A stretch of DNA of 64,000 nt from Pseudobowmanella zhangzhouensis (GTDB lineage: Bacteria; Pseudomonadota; Gammaproteobacteria; Enterobacterales; Alteromonadaceae). Below the pieces are notes generated by a model, which was not told where the DNA came from, ran no database searches, and saw nothing but the letters and a program-made list of their open reading frames with translations. Positions 26,382 through 35,790 of the stretch are shown here, in pieces. Both the position numbers and the translations under genes were made by a program. The stretch lies in contig NZ_JBHSYO010000007.1 of assembly GCF_042662685.1 (NCBI RefSeq), forward strand, positions 372,001 to 436,000, written 5' to 3'. Numbering within the stretch: the stretch's first letter is position 1; every line of letters begins with the position of its first letter.

Positions 26382-27797
26382 TTATTCCCGATAGCGACTG
26401 GCCTGATTCCTTCCTTGTTTTTTCGACTCATACAATGCCACATCCGCATTCGCCAGCAGTTTGGATAGCTGCTCGGTGGGTTTGCCCATACTGAAGCCGA
26501 AACTGGCGGTAAAGCTAATGTCACGCCCGTCATACTGGATAGACTGGGCGGCCAATGCTTCGCGGGCGCGTTCAATCAGCGACACACAGCGATCTTCTGG
26601 CAGGTCATGGATTAACATTACAAATTCTTCGCCGCCCCAGCGGCACACGGTGTCATCTGCGCGCAGCATGGCCGAGAGGATTTTTCCGGTTTCCTGTAAC
26701 ACTTTGTCTCCGGCGTTGTGGCCAAAGGTGTCGTTGACTTTTTTGAAGTGGTCCAGGTCAACCACCACCAGGCACACGGACTTAGCCCTGTGCTTTAATT
26801 CCTGATAGCGTCGCTGCAAATAACGGCGATTAGCCAATCCGGTCAGTTCATCGATCTCGACACTTTTTTCCAGATGGCGCTTGTATGCGACAAAGCCCAT
26901 AAACATCGCGGTGATCAGTACGATAATACCCGACGACGCCAGTGCGGCATTGATGGCAAAAGTTTTGGTTAGTTTGGCCTGACGGGATTCTAACGGCGTC
27001 AGTAGCAGTAGTCGCCAGTTAAGCTGTGGAATACCTATTTCCGAAACCAGCACATCATGGGCGTTTAAGCTAATGATTTCGCTATCCAGATTATTGATAT
27101 CCAACCCGGTATCTTTGAGGCCCGGCAGGTTTTGCAGCTCTGGGATGATTTCACCTGTTACCTGCAGATTGGGCAGGGAGGTCAGAATGATCTGATTGGT
27201 TTCATTCACAAACATGAAGTCATGACCAAATTGCTGTTTGTACTGTGCAAACGACTCAACAAACGATTTGATGCGCTTGCCGACACCCACAATACCCAGC
27301 AGCTCGCCATTGTCGTCGAAGATCTTCACATCAAAATACAGATGCACGTCCCCCACCTGACCTAAATCAGCCAGAATGGTTTTATCCGACTCCAGTGCCT
27401 GAAAATACCAGAAGACTTTGCCTTCGATGAGGTCGAATTGGCGTCCGTCGGAGAGCAATTGTTTACGCTGTTTTTCCAGCGCAACAAAAAAGGTCAAATC
27501 CAGCCGTTGCTGCATACGTGCCAATTGGGTGAGGATGTCGTCCGGGTTAACCGGTTCCTGCAACAGTGGCCCTAAGGTAATGGTTTCGGCAAAGGTGGTG
27601 GCGATATGCAGGGGTTCAAGCAGTTCGCGGTTAACTAATGAATACACCGGCGAAATAGAACGCTGCTGTATACGGCTTTGCTCTGACACTATGTTATTGA
27701 TGGCGACGTAACCGGTCACCGCGAAAACAGCCAGCATGGTAATCAGGATAAGGATTAACAGACTCTGGTACTGCCTGGTCAGGTACCTTCTGAACAT
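26382..27797 (-). CDS. Membrane diguanylate cyclase with periplasmic sensor
   Basis: A 471-residue protein: one membrane helix (about 12-32), a periplasmic ligand-sensing region of about 240 residues, a second helix (about 278-302), then a GGDEF domain (about 310-470). The active-site loop is GGEEF, the catalytically active form, and RADD five residues before it is the inhibitory RxxD site, so it should make cyclic di-GMP and be product-inhibited. It controls motility or biofilm genes somewhere else. Single-gene unit. Confidence 0.93.
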   Translation of the reverse strand: MFRRYLTRQYQSLLILILITMLAVFAVTGYVAINNIVSEQSRIQQRSISPVYSLVNRELLEPLHIATTFAETITLGPLLQEPVNPDDILTQLARMQQRLDLTFFVALEKQRKQLLSDGRQFDLIEGKVFWYFQALESDKTILADLGQVGDVHLYFDVKIFDDNGELLGIVGVGKRIKSFVESFAQYKQQFGHDFMFVNETNQIILTSLPNLQVTGEIIPELQNLPGLKDTGLDINNLDSEIISLNAHDVLVSEIGIPQLNWRLLLLTPLESRQAKLTKTFAINAALASSGIIVLITAMFMGFVAYKRHLEKSVEIDELTGLANRRYLQRRYQELKHRAKSVCLVVVDLDHFKKVNDTFGHNAGDKVLQETGKILSAMLRADDTVCRWGGEEFVMLIHDLPEDRCVSLIERAREALAAQSIQYDGRDISFTASFGFSMGKPTEQLSKLLANADVALYESKKQGRNQASRYRE

Positions 27798-28164
27798 GCG
27801 AACTTCTCTGCGGTAATGTTTACTGGAACGGCTTAATCATAACGGAGTTAGTGAATGCATGACACCCATGAATGCCGTTAGTTATTTTCTGGGACAATTT
27901 AATGATTCGCTGTGACAGGCAATTAATTCGTGTTTTTTCTGTAAAAAACACTATCAAGGACGTAACACGTTACGAGCCAATTGCGTACAAAGAGACTGAT
28001 TCAAACAGTGAAAATCCCGTCAACTTTTTTTACATATTGTTATTGGGTCATCCCATCTATCGCGTTGCAGCGCTTAAAAAATAAGCGATTCAAATTTTGG
28101 CATATATTCTGCTAACAAGCACATCGTTGTTTTATTAGTTGGTTGATTTACAAGGAATTAGTGT
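27798..28164. other. Intergenic region between cyclase and PEP-CTERM genes
   Basis: These 367 AT-rich bases contain a perfect 9-bp inverted repeat GTGTTTTTT / AAAAAACAC with loop CTGT at 27930-27951, possibly an operator. A 70-codon open stretch at 27872-28084 has no ribosome binding site and no family resemblance, so I do not call a gene. The promoter of the PEP-CTERM gene should lie near 28085-28140. Confidence 0.5.
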
Positions 28165-28710
28165 ATGAAAAAGTTTTTAGCGATGTTATCTCTGGCGTTA
28201 TGTGGCACGGCTAATGCGGGTTTGCTGCATTTTGAGGGCATGATTACAGGTTATACTGATGTGGTCGTAACGCAGTTTGTAGTAGAAAGCGATCAAGTGG
28301 TCTCAGCCTGGACAGATTCATTTGATAGTGGTGCAAACTTTGACCCGATTACTTCATTGTGGACCAATGATGGCACCTACATTACTGGCAATGATGACAA
28401 TTCATCAATTAGTCCAAGCACTCAAACTTATTTTGATTCTGGCATTCAGCAGTTCTTAACCGCTGGTACTTACTACTTCACCATCTCTGTATTTAATAAC
28501 TTCCCGGATTCAAGCGTAAATCTGTTCGCTAATCCTAGTCCTTTCAATGGATGTGATGGTTGTGGTTACGGTGGCTTCTATTACAGCCAATGGCTGGATG
28601 GTGTCGCCTCTGCACGGGTTATCACCTCTAATCCTGTACCCGAAGGTTCAATGTTAGCAATCTTCGCGCTGGGTTTGTTGTCTTTAGCGCGCAGAAGAAA
28701 AAGTAAATAA
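28165..28710 (+). CDS. PEP-CTERM sorting-domain protein, DVUA0089-like
   Basis: A 181-residue exported protein: signal peptide (cleaved near ANA-GL), a beta-rich body resembling DVUA0089-type extracellular domains (FDPITSLW, GTYYFTISVFNNF), and a C-terminal sorting tail with a hydrophobic helix and RRRK cluster. The tail begins VPEGS rather than the consensus VPEP, a variant. Such proteins are cut and anchored by exosortase (EpsH), usually in bacteria that make an exopolysaccharide matrix. Two Cys pairs (GCDGCG) may form a disulfide. Exosortase is not in this window. AAGGA precedes the start. Confidence 0.88.
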   Translation: MKKFLAMLSLALCGTANAGLLHFEGMITGYTDVVVTQFVVESDQVVSAWTDSFDSGANFDPITSLWTNDGTYITGNDDNSSISPSTQTYFDSGIQQFLTAGTYYFTISVFNNFPDSSVNLFANPSPFNGCDGCGYGGFYYSQWLDGVASARVITSNPVPEGSMLAIFALGLLSLARRRKSK

Positions 28711-28724
28711 ACAAATTGAGCGAA

Positions 28725-28754
28725 TAAAAAAGGCGCCGTAGGCGCCTTTTTTGT
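28725..28754. terminator. Bidirectional terminator between PEP-CTERM gene and pepQ
   Basis: AAAAAAGGCGCC / GGCGCCTTTTTT with loop GTA, serving both convergent genes. Confidence 0.92.
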
Positions 28755-28764
28755 TTGTCGACTC

Positions 28765-30081
28765 TTACAGACCTAGATCCCGGGTCATGTTTTCGTTGCG
28801 GTCGCGGTGCACAATCACATCATCCTCGATGCGGATACCGCCGTAAGGTTTGAAATGATCGACCCGATCCCAGTTGATGTATTTGCTGTTCTCGGTGGCG
28901 CGTAAGTCGGCCAGCAGACTGTCGATAAAATATAACCCTGGCTCTATGGTCAGCACATGACGGGCTTCAATGGTACGGGTGTTGCGCAGGAAGGGATGAT
29001 CAGCCGGGGCTGGCGCAGGTGTGCCGCGATCATCGCTGATTAACCCGCCGGTATCGTGCACCTGCAAGCCAAGATGGTGGCCAATCCCATGAGGGAAGAA
29101 GGTGCGGCTGATTCCGCTCTCGACAATGGCATCGGCATCCAGATTAACGATATTGAAGGCGTTGAGCAGGCCTGCAACCCGTTGATGGGTGCTCAGGTGC
29201 ACGTCCACATAGCTTATGCCCGGTTTGAGCATATCGATCAAATCCAGCGTGACCTGATCCATCGCCAGAATCATGTCTTTGAATTCGTGTTCATCGGCGC
29301 AGTAGGTGCGGGTGATATCTGCTGCATAACCGTGGCAGTGGGCACCGGCATCGATGAGGAATGAGCGAACCTGTTGCGGGGCGCGTTTTTCCAGTGAGGT
29401 ATAGTGCAAAATTGCGCTGTTTTGATTAAGCGCGACAATGCTGCCATAAGGGAGTTCATTCTCACCCTGAGCAGTGGCTGCAACGTAGGCCAGATGAATT
29501 TCAAACTCTGATTTGCCCGCACGGAATGCCGCTTCGGCAGCACGGTGGCCGTCGACGGCAATGCGGCTGGCCTCGCGCATACAGGCAAGCTCGTAGTCGG
29601 TTTTAAAGCTGCGCTGGTAATGCAGATAGTGCATCACCCGATCCGGGTTCATCAGGTTAAAGCCCAGTGCCTGGGCAACTTCGTAATATTCACCGATGTA
29701 CGCCACTTTGGCTTTATCGTAAGGCAGGTATTTTTCTACCGCCTTGGCGTTGGCCAACAACTGAATGTCGAACTCGCTGGTCCAGAAATCATTGGGCTCA
29801 TCCGGTACTTTGTGCCAGAAGTCTTTGGGGCGGTAGAAGATCAGTTTGGGCTTGTCTTCGCCATTGACTACCAGCCAGCAATTGGGGTTGTCGATGACCG
29901 GCAACCAGGCTTTGAATTGCGGATTGACCGCAAAGGGATAGTCGTTGTCATCCAGAAATTTACGCTTGGCCTGGCCGGAATGAATGACCAGCGCATCGAT
30001 ACCTTCGCGAGCCAATGCCTCACGGGTACGACGTTGAAGTTCCTGAATGTGGGCTGGATACAGCCGCGCGAATTCTGACAT
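28765..30081 (-). CDS. pepQ: Xaa-Pro dipeptidase
   Basis: PepQ is a cytoplasmic dimanganese enzyme that splits dipeptides with C-terminal proline. The 438 residues match the family (443). The pita-bread fold ligands are visible: IDAGAHCHGYAADITRTY (two Asp), GIGHHLGLQVHD (His), LTIEPGLYF (Glu) and GIRIEDDVIV (Glu). A GAGGTGG lies before the ATG at 30081; a GTG two codons earlier is less likely. In enterobacteria pepQ also sits beside fadBA; here slt lies between. Confidence 0.96.
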   Translation of the reverse strand: MSEFARLYPAHIQELQRRTREALAREGIDALVIHSGQAKRKFLDDNDYPFAVNPQFKAWLPVIDNPNCWLVVNGEDKPKLIFYRPKDFWHKVPDEPNDFWTSEFDIQLLANAKAVEKYLPYDKAKVAYIGEYYEVAQALGFNLMNPDRVMHYLHYQRSFKTDYELACMREASRIAVDGHRAAEAAFRAGKSEFEIHLAYVAATAQGENELPYGSIVALNQNSAILHYTSLEKRAPQQVRSFLIDAGAHCHGYAADITRTYCADEHEFKDMILAMDQVTLDLIDMLKPGISYVDVHLSTHQRVAGLLNAFNIVNLDADAIVESGISRTFFPHGIGHHLGLQVHDTGGLISDDRGTPAPAPADHPFLRNTRTIEARHVLTIEPGLYFIDSLLADLRATENSKYINWDRVDHFKPYGGIRIEDDVIVHRDRNENMTRDLGL

Positions 30082-30129
30082 AACCACCTCATAACGCTAA
30101 AAGTGGCGCTACGGTAGCATACTCAGGGG

Positions 30130-32043
30130 TTAGTCGTCAGCAGGCTGGATTTCCATATTGGCAAGTTCACTGAACAGGTTTTGGTCTTTGCCCAGCAGCC
30201 GCAGGTAAATTTGTTTATAGGCCATCACCGCTTTGACATATTCGCGGGTTTCTTTATAGGGGATGGTTTCTACCCAGATGTCCGCTGGCATGGTTTGGCC
30301 TTCAGGTAACCATTGCTTAACCCGGCGCCAGCCCGCGTTGTATGCAGCTGTGGCGAGCACCTGATTATTTTCCAGTTTATCCATCAGGTATTTCATGTAC
30401 TGCGTGCCGTACTGCACGTTAGTTTGCGGATCGTACAGGCTGCTAAGGCTGATTTTTTGTTTAGCAATATAGCGGGCGGTGCCTGGCATTAACTGCATCA
30501 ATCCGCGGGCGCCGACGCCTGAGTTGGCATCTTGCATAAACGAACTCTCCCGCCTTGCGATGGCAAACGCCCACGCCGGTTCCACCTGGTTTTGCTCGGC
30601 GGAGCTGAGTAATTGCTCTTTATACGCCAAAGGAAAGCGGCGTTTTACATCATCCATATAACCTGCTTTGGAAAAGGTATGAATGGCCTGATCGTGCCAG
30701 TTCCAGCTATCGGCAATCACCGCCGCCATAATTTTTTGCTCTTCGTTGAGACGATTGAGCATGGTTAACCATTCGCGCCGCGCCTGGGTATAGCGCCCCA
30801 GTTGCAGAAGTTCGTATGCTCGCTGGGTGGCGGGTAGATTGGCAATTTGTGCCAGTTGAGTTGCATCGTACTGCAGCGGCGCATCGGCCAGGGTCGGCGA
30901 GGTGTTGATGCGGCCACTGGCAAGGAAACCGTAATAATGGCGCTTGGCGGCTAATTGCTGATAACCCTCGGTGGCCTGCTCCGGCGCATCGAGCAGTTCA
31001 TAGCTGCGCGCTAACCAATAGTTGGCGGATAAATCTTCCTGATGGTGGGCGCCAGCGGCTTCTAACAACGCGACAACTTTCGACCATTGCTGCTGGCGGA
31101 TTAAATGGGTCAGATGCCAATGCAGGATATCGCTATCCGAATAATCCTGGTTGGCTCGTGCTAACCACTCACCAGCCTTGTCGTGATTGGCCAGCGTCAG
31201 AGCAATGGCAAAACGCTGAGAGATTTCCTGTTGCTGCGCGTCGGTGAACGGGAACTTGTCCTTCAGTTGTTGCCAGCTTTTGATGGCCAAATCCCGGTCA
31301 CGCCAAGCCAGTCTGGTTAATCCATAGGTCAGGATTTCGGTTTCCTGCTCCGGATATTTATTTGGAAAACGACTGGTTTTGCTGACTTTGTCGGGGCTAC
31401 GGCGTACGGCATACCAAAGGTCGGCCAGATACTGTTTGTCTGCGGGCAGAGATTTTTTTAAATAAGGAATGAGTGTGTGGTTGCCGCCATCGGCAGCCAA
31501 TACCAGCCGCTCGTAAACACGAGTTTCGTTAAGACGCCCTGCTTTTTTCCAGTGGGTCAGTACCGGGTCGCAACTTTTGGGCAATGAATCGCCGGTTAGC
31601 CAAAGTTCATCTACCAGCGCGAGAACAGTGTCCTGCTCACCTTGCTGCCAGCGGATATTGAGCGCATGACAATATAATTCAGTGTCGCTGCTGTGATTGA
31701 AGTAGGTTAAAAACAGGGCGTCTTGCTTTTGCCGCTTCAGATAGGTCAGCCACTTTTGACGCAGGGGCGGTGCTAGTGGTGTATCGGCATAGGTCGCTAA
31801 AAATCGGTCAATACGATCCCGGTTGGCCAGGTAAGGGGCGTCTAACAAGATGGCCTGTTCAATATATGGGGTTAGCGGGTAGTCCTTTAGTTGTAGCAGC
31901 AGGCTGTGTAGCTTGGGGCTGTTAGGATAAGCACTGAGCTCCATTGCCTGCTCAAATGCCTGACGTTGTTCATCAATATCTGCTCGCGCGGGTAAGGCAA
32001 ACAAACAGTACAGCATAATCGGCAATAATGAACGCAGTGGCAT
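30130..32043 (-). CDS. slt: Soluble lytic murein transglycosylase (Slt70 type)
   Basis: Slt cleaves peptidoglycan between MurNAc and GlcNAc in the periplasm with anhydro-ring formation. The 637-residue protein has a signal peptide (cleaved near PARA-DI), a long superhelical U- and L-domain (about 25-470), and a C-terminal SLT catalytic domain (about 485-605). Catalytic Glu lies in RRESSFM; GARGLMQLMP and TAAYNAGWRRV are typical lysozyme-like blocks. It is likely transcribed towards pepQ in one unit; the two genes are 48 bases apart. Confidence 0.95.
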   Translation of the reverse strand: MPLRSLLPIMLYCLFALPARADIDEQRQAFEQAMELSAYPNSPKLHSLLLQLKDYPLTPYIEQAILLDAPYLANRDRIDRFLATYADTPLAPPLRQKWLTYLKRQKQDALFLTYFNHSSDTELYCHALNIRWQQGEQDTVLALVDELWLTGDSLPKSCDPVLTHWKKAGRLNETRVYERLVLAADGGNHTLIPYLKKSLPADKQYLADLWYAVRRSPDKVSKTSRFPNKYPEQETEILTYGLTRLAWRDRDLAIKSWQQLKDKFPFTDAQQQEISQRFAIALTLANHDKAGEWLARANQDYSDSDILHWHLTHLIRQQQWSKVVALLEAAGAHHQEDLSANYWLARSYELLDAPEQATEGYQQLAAKRHYYGFLASGRINTSPTLADAPLQYDATQLAQIANLPATQRAYELLQLGRYTQARREWLTMLNRLNEEQKIMAAVIADSWNWHDQAIHTFSKAGYMDDVKRRFPLAYKEQLLSSAEQNQVEPAWAFAIARRESSFMQDANSGVGARGLMQLMPGTARYIAKQKISLSSLYDPQTNVQYGTQYMKYLMDKLENNQVLATAAYNAGWRRVKQWLPEGQTMPADIWVETIPYKETREYVKAVMAYKQIYLRLLGKDQNLFSELANMEIQPADD

Positions 32044-32169
32044 ACGTCAAAAAAACTCCTGCAGGGTGAATTAACAACGATAATGGAAAGCGCAGTAGTT
32101 GCAAGTGAATGAGACCAATGACTGTCTGGCTGGTTCAATGTGTAAACAGCAAATTATCCAAGGTAAATA

Positions 32170-32200
32170 TTCAAACGGTTTTTTTAAACAATTGTTTGAA
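32170..32200. promoter_or_regulatory. PsrA-like operator before fadBA
   Basis: TAAACAATTGTTTGAA at 32185-32200 contains a palindromic AAAC-N4-GTTT core, matching the known PsrA pattern (G/C)AAAC-N2-4-GTTT(G/C) in its core. An additional half-site TTCAAAC begins at 32170. PsrA is the fatty-acid-responsive repressor of beta-oxidation genes in many non-enteric gammaproteobacteria. Site assignment is by pattern and gene context only. Confidence 0.5.
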
Positions 32201-32281
32201 TCTTGTTGAAATTTGCCGCCGCCTAGACAAGAATTGGCAGCCATCCCTACTTAAATAAACGATATAACGTTGGAGAAACGC

Positions 32282-34423
32282 ATGATCTATCAAGGCAAAA
32301 GCCTCAATGCTGCGTTACTGGAAAACGGCATTGCAGACGTTGTGTTTGATGCTGAAGGTTCAGTAAACAAGTTTGATCAGCAAACGGTCCGCGAGCTGGA
32401 AGAAGTTTGTCAGGCTCTGATCGACAACGGCAACGTCAAAGGTGCCGTAGTACGCTCTGCCAAGGGTGTGTTTATTGTTGGTGCTGATATCACCGAGTTT
32501 GGCGCGCTGTTTGCGATGCCGGATGACGAAATTCTGACCTGGGTGGCGAAGACCTCTCAGGCATTCGACAAGTTCGAAGATTTACCTTTCCCGACAGTGT
32601 GTGCCATTAATGGTTTCGCGCTGGGCGGCGGTTGTGAAATGACCCTGGCCTGTGACCTGCGCGTAGCGGACACCACTGCAGTAATTGGATTGCCAGAAGT
32701 AAAATTAGGTTTGATGCCTGGCTTCGGTGGCACCGTACGTTTACCTCGCTTGATTGGTGCGGATAACGCTATGGAGTGGATGAGCACCGGCAGAAATAAT
32801 AAGCCGGATGCCGCTTTGAAAGTCGGCGCTATCGACGCAGTGGTAGCGCCTGAGAAACTGCAGGCGGCGGCACTGTCGATGGTACAGGATGCCATTGACG
32901 GTAAGATCGACTGGCAAGCACGCCGCGCGCAGAAAAAATCCCCTCTGTCACTGAACAAAAATGAATCCATGATGAGCTTCGCTACGGCCAAAGCTATGGT
33001 TGCGGCACAGGCTGGTAAACATTATCCGGCACCTCATGTGATGGTAGACACGCTGGCTGCTGCCTCAGTGATGGATCGTGAAGGCGCGCTGAAACTGGAA
33101 AATGAAGGCTTCGTTAAACTGGCGAAGACCGATGCCGCGAAAGCGCAAATCGGTATCTTTATGGCTGATCAGCTGGTGAAAGGCAAAGGCAAGAAAATGG
33201 CCAAAGCCGCCACCAAACAGGTAAATCAGGCGGCGGTTCTGGGGGCTGGCATTATGGGCGGTGGTATCGCTTACCAGTCGGCGGTGACTGGCACGCCAAC
33301 TGTGATGAAAGACATCGCGCAACCAGCACTGGACTTGGGCTTAACTGAAGCCGCTAAGATTTTGGGTAAAGGCATGCAGCGTGGCAAAGTCGACGCGGCG
33401 AAAATGGCTAAAACCCTGAACAGCATCGTACCTACCCTGGAATACAGCGCGATTAAAGATGCGGATATCGTTATCGAAGCGGTGGTTGAGAATCCAAAAG
33501 TAAAAGGTATCGTGCTAGCTGAAACCGAACAGCATGTGGCAGATGATGCGATTATCTGTTCAAACACCTCCACAATTTCAATCAACCAACTGGCGGCAAG
33601 CCTGCAAAAACCGGAGCGTTTCTGCGGTATGCACTTCTTTAACCCGGTACATCGTATGCCGCTGGTGGAAATTATCCGTGGTGAAAAGACCTCAGATGAA
33701 ACCATTGCTGCGGTAGTGGCCTTTACCCTGAAAATGGGCAAGACCCCGATTGTGGTTAATGATTGCCCGGGATTCCTGGTAAACCGCGTGTTATTCCCTT
33801 ACTTCGCCGGTTTCAGCAAGCTGGTACTGGATGGTGCTGACTTCGTTGCCGTAGACAAAGTGATGGAGAAAGACTTTGGCTGGCCAATGGGCCCGGCCTA
33901 CCTGCTGGATGTGGTGGGTATGGATACCGCCGATCACGCTGCTGGCGTGATGGCTGCAGGTATTCCTGAGCGTTTGCAAAAAATCGATAATGATCCGGTT
34001 GAAGCTCTGTATAAAGCGCAGCGTCTGGGTCAGAAAAATGGCAAAGGTTTTTATAACTTCGGCGTGGATAAGCGTGGTAAACCCACCAAAACCGCGGCGC
34101 AGGAAGCCTATGACCTGATTAAGGTTGAGCATAAAGCGTTCGACAAAGAAGAAATCATCGCTCGTCTGATGATCCCAATGGCCAACGAGGCGGTGCGCTG
34201 TCTGGAAGAAGGCATTGTGGCATCCGCCGCAGAAGCGGATATGGCATTGCTGTATGGATTAGGTTTCCCTCCTTTCCGTGGCGGTATCTTCCGTTACATG
34301 GAAACCATGGGTCTGCAAAACTTTGTAGCGTTAGCAGACAAATATGCCCATCTGGGGCCTATCTACCAGATCTCTGATGGTCTGCGCGAGATGGCAGCCA
34401 TCGGCAAGTCTTACTTTGGTTAA
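32282..34423 (+). CDS. fadB: Fatty acid oxidation complex, alpha subunit
   Basis: FadB carries enoyl-CoA hydratase and 3-hydroxyacyl-CoA dehydrogenase, steps two and three of aerobic beta-oxidation, and pairs with FadA. The 713 residues (usual 715-730) show the hydratase half (about 1-190: FIVGADITEF, GFALGGGCEM, GLPEVKLGLMPGFGGTVRLP) and the dehydrogenase half (about 310-700: NAD fold VLGAGIMGGGIA, HFFNPVHRMPLVEII, PGFLVNRVLFPYF). ATG at 32282 has TTGGAG upstream and matches FadB N-termini; the TTG at 32270 is unlikely. It is followed after 15 bases by fadA. Confidence 0.97.
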   Translation: MIYQGKSLNAALLENGIADVVFDAEGSVNKFDQQTVRELEEVCQALIDNGNVKGAVVRSAKGVFIVGADITEFGALFAMPDDEILTWVAKTSQAFDKFEDLPFPTVCAINGFALGGGCEMTLACDLRVADTTAVIGLPEVKLGLMPGFGGTVRLPRLIGADNAMEWMSTGRNNKPDAALKVGAIDAVVAPEKLQAAALSMVQDAIDGKIDWQARRAQKKSPLSLNKNESMMSFATAKAMVAAQAGKHYPAPHVMVDTLAAASVMDREGALKLENEGFVKLAKTDAAKAQIGIFMADQLVKGKGKKMAKAATKQVNQAAVLGAGIMGGGIAYQSAVTGTPTVMKDIAQPALDLGLTEAAKILGKGMQRGKVDAAKMAKTLNSIVPTLEYSAIKDADIVIEAVVENPKVKGIVLAETEQHVADDAIICSNTSTISINQLAASLQKPERFCGMHFFNPVHRMPLVEIIRGEKTSDETIAAVVAFTLKMGKTPIVVNDCPGFLVNRVLFPYFAGFSKLVLDGADFVAVDKVMEKDFGWPMGPAYLLDVVGMDTADHAAGVMAAGIPERLQKIDNDPVEALYKAQRLGQKNGKGFYNFGVDKRGKPTKTAAQEAYDLIKVEHKAFDKEEIIARLMIPMANEAVRCLEEGIVASAAEADMALLYGLGFPPFRGGIFRYMETMGLQNFVALADKYAHLGPIYQISDGLREMAAIGKSYFG

Positions 34424-34438
34424 TAAGGAGCGAACGAA

Positions 34439-35611
34439 ATGAGTAATCCAAACGATGTAGTAATTGTTGATTGTCTTCGTACCCCGATGGGCCGCTCCAA
34501 AGGTGGCGTGTTCCGTAATGTACGTGCCGAAGACTTATCTGCCCACTTGATGACCCAGCTACTGGAGCGCAATCCCAATCTGGACCCAAGTGAAATTGAA
34601 GACATTATCTGGGGTTGTGTACAGCAAACCAAAGAGCAGGGCTTCAACATTGCCCGTAACGCGCAGTTGCTGACCAAGATCCCACGCTCCGTGGCGGCTG
34701 TGACAGTGAACCGTCTGTGCGGTTCATCAATGCAGGCGCTGCATCAGGCTGCGCAGGGCATTATGAGTGGTCAGGGCGATGTGTTTATGATCGGTGGTGT
34801 GGAGCACATGGGCCACGTACCGATGGACTTCAACATCGACTTCCACCCTGGATTGGCGAAATACACCGCCCGCGCATCCGGTAATATGGGTATGACCGCG
34901 GAGTTGTTAGGCCGCCAAAATGGCATCAGCCGTGAAATGCAGGACGCTTTCGGTGCCCGTTCACACCAGCGTGCGCACAAAGCGACCCTGGAAGGCCGCT
35001 GGGGTAACGAAATCGCTCCGATTCTGGGTCATGACGCCGATGGCGTGCTGAAACTAATCGACTTTGATGAAGTTATTCGTCCGGAAACGACGCCAGAAAC
35101 GTTGGCTGGCTTGCGCCCGGTATTCGACCCGGTTAATGGTACCGTAACAGCAGGAACGGCATCGGCGATTTCTGATGGTGCATCGGCCATGCTGGTGATG
35201 TCAGCGGCCAAAGCCAAGGCATTGGGTCTGACACCTCGGGCACGTATTCGTGCAATGGGCGTAGCCGGTTGTGATGCTGCGATTATGGGCTTTGGTCCGG
35301 TTCCGGCAACACAAAAAGCCCTGAAACGCGCTGGCATGACCATGGACGATATTGAAATTGCAGAATTCAATGAAGCGTTCGCCGCGCAGGCGTTGTCATG
35401 CATCAAGCAATTAGGCTGGATGGATGTCTATGACGAGAAAGTGAATCTTAATGGTGGTGCGATTGCACTGGGTCACCCGCTGGGATGCTCAGGTTCGCGC
35501 ATCTCAACCACACTGATCAACCTGATGGAGTCGGAAGACAAGACAGTGGGTTTGGCGACCATGTGTATCGGTTTGGGACAGGGTATCGCGACCATCTTCG
35601 AGCGAATCTAA
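34439..35611 (+). CDS. fadA: 3-ketoacyl-CoA thiolase, beta subunit of fatty acid oxidation complex
   Basis: FadA makes the last step of beta-oxidation, releasing acetyl-CoA. The 390-residue thiolase has the acyl-accepting Cys94 in RLCGSSMQ, the GGVEHMGHVPM block, the NGGAIALGHPLGCSGSR block with catalytic His, and the second Cys in MCIGLGQG near the end. TAAGGAG lies before the ATG. A terminator follows, closing the fadBA operon. Confidence 0.97.
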   Translation: MSNPNDVVIVDCLRTPMGRSKGGVFRNVRAEDLSAHLMTQLLERNPNLDPSEIEDIIWGCVQQTKEQGFNIARNAQLLTKIPRSVAAVTVNRLCGSSMQALHQAAQGIMSGQGDVFMIGGVEHMGHVPMDFNIDFHPGLAKYTARASGNMGMTAELLGRQNGISREMQDAFGARSHQRAHKATLEGRWGNEIAPILGHDADGVLKLIDFDEVIRPETTPETLAGLRPVFDPVNGTVTAGTASAISDGASAMLVMSAAKAKALGLTPRARIRAMGVAGCDAAIMGFGPVPATQKALKRAGMTMDDIEIAEFNEAFAAQALSCIKQLGWMDVYDEKVNLNGGAIALGHPLGCSGSRISTTLINLMESEDKTVGLATMCIGLGQGIATIFERI

Positions 35612-35631
35612 ATCCTAATTAGAAAAGCAAG

Positions 35632-35657
35632 AAAGGAACCTCCGGGTTCCTTTTTTT
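35632..35657 (+). terminator. Terminator of fadBA
   Basis: Stem AAAGGAACC / GGTTCCTTT with loop TCCG followed by a run of seven T. Confidence 0.9.
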
Positions 35658-35790
35658 ATTGCCTGAGATATGTGCCAAAAGATGTTTTAACATTTTGAAT
35701 TAATGACGATAAACTGGTTGCAACAGGTGCAATTGTCATTTTCTGTTCAAACACTGGCTGGGATTGCCCGCTGATATACAAGGACTTCAT

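Noticed and set aside
27872..28084. 70-codon frame in the gap before the PEP-CTERM gene
   Set aside because: No ribosome binding site, no recognisable domain, sits in an AT-rich promoter region.
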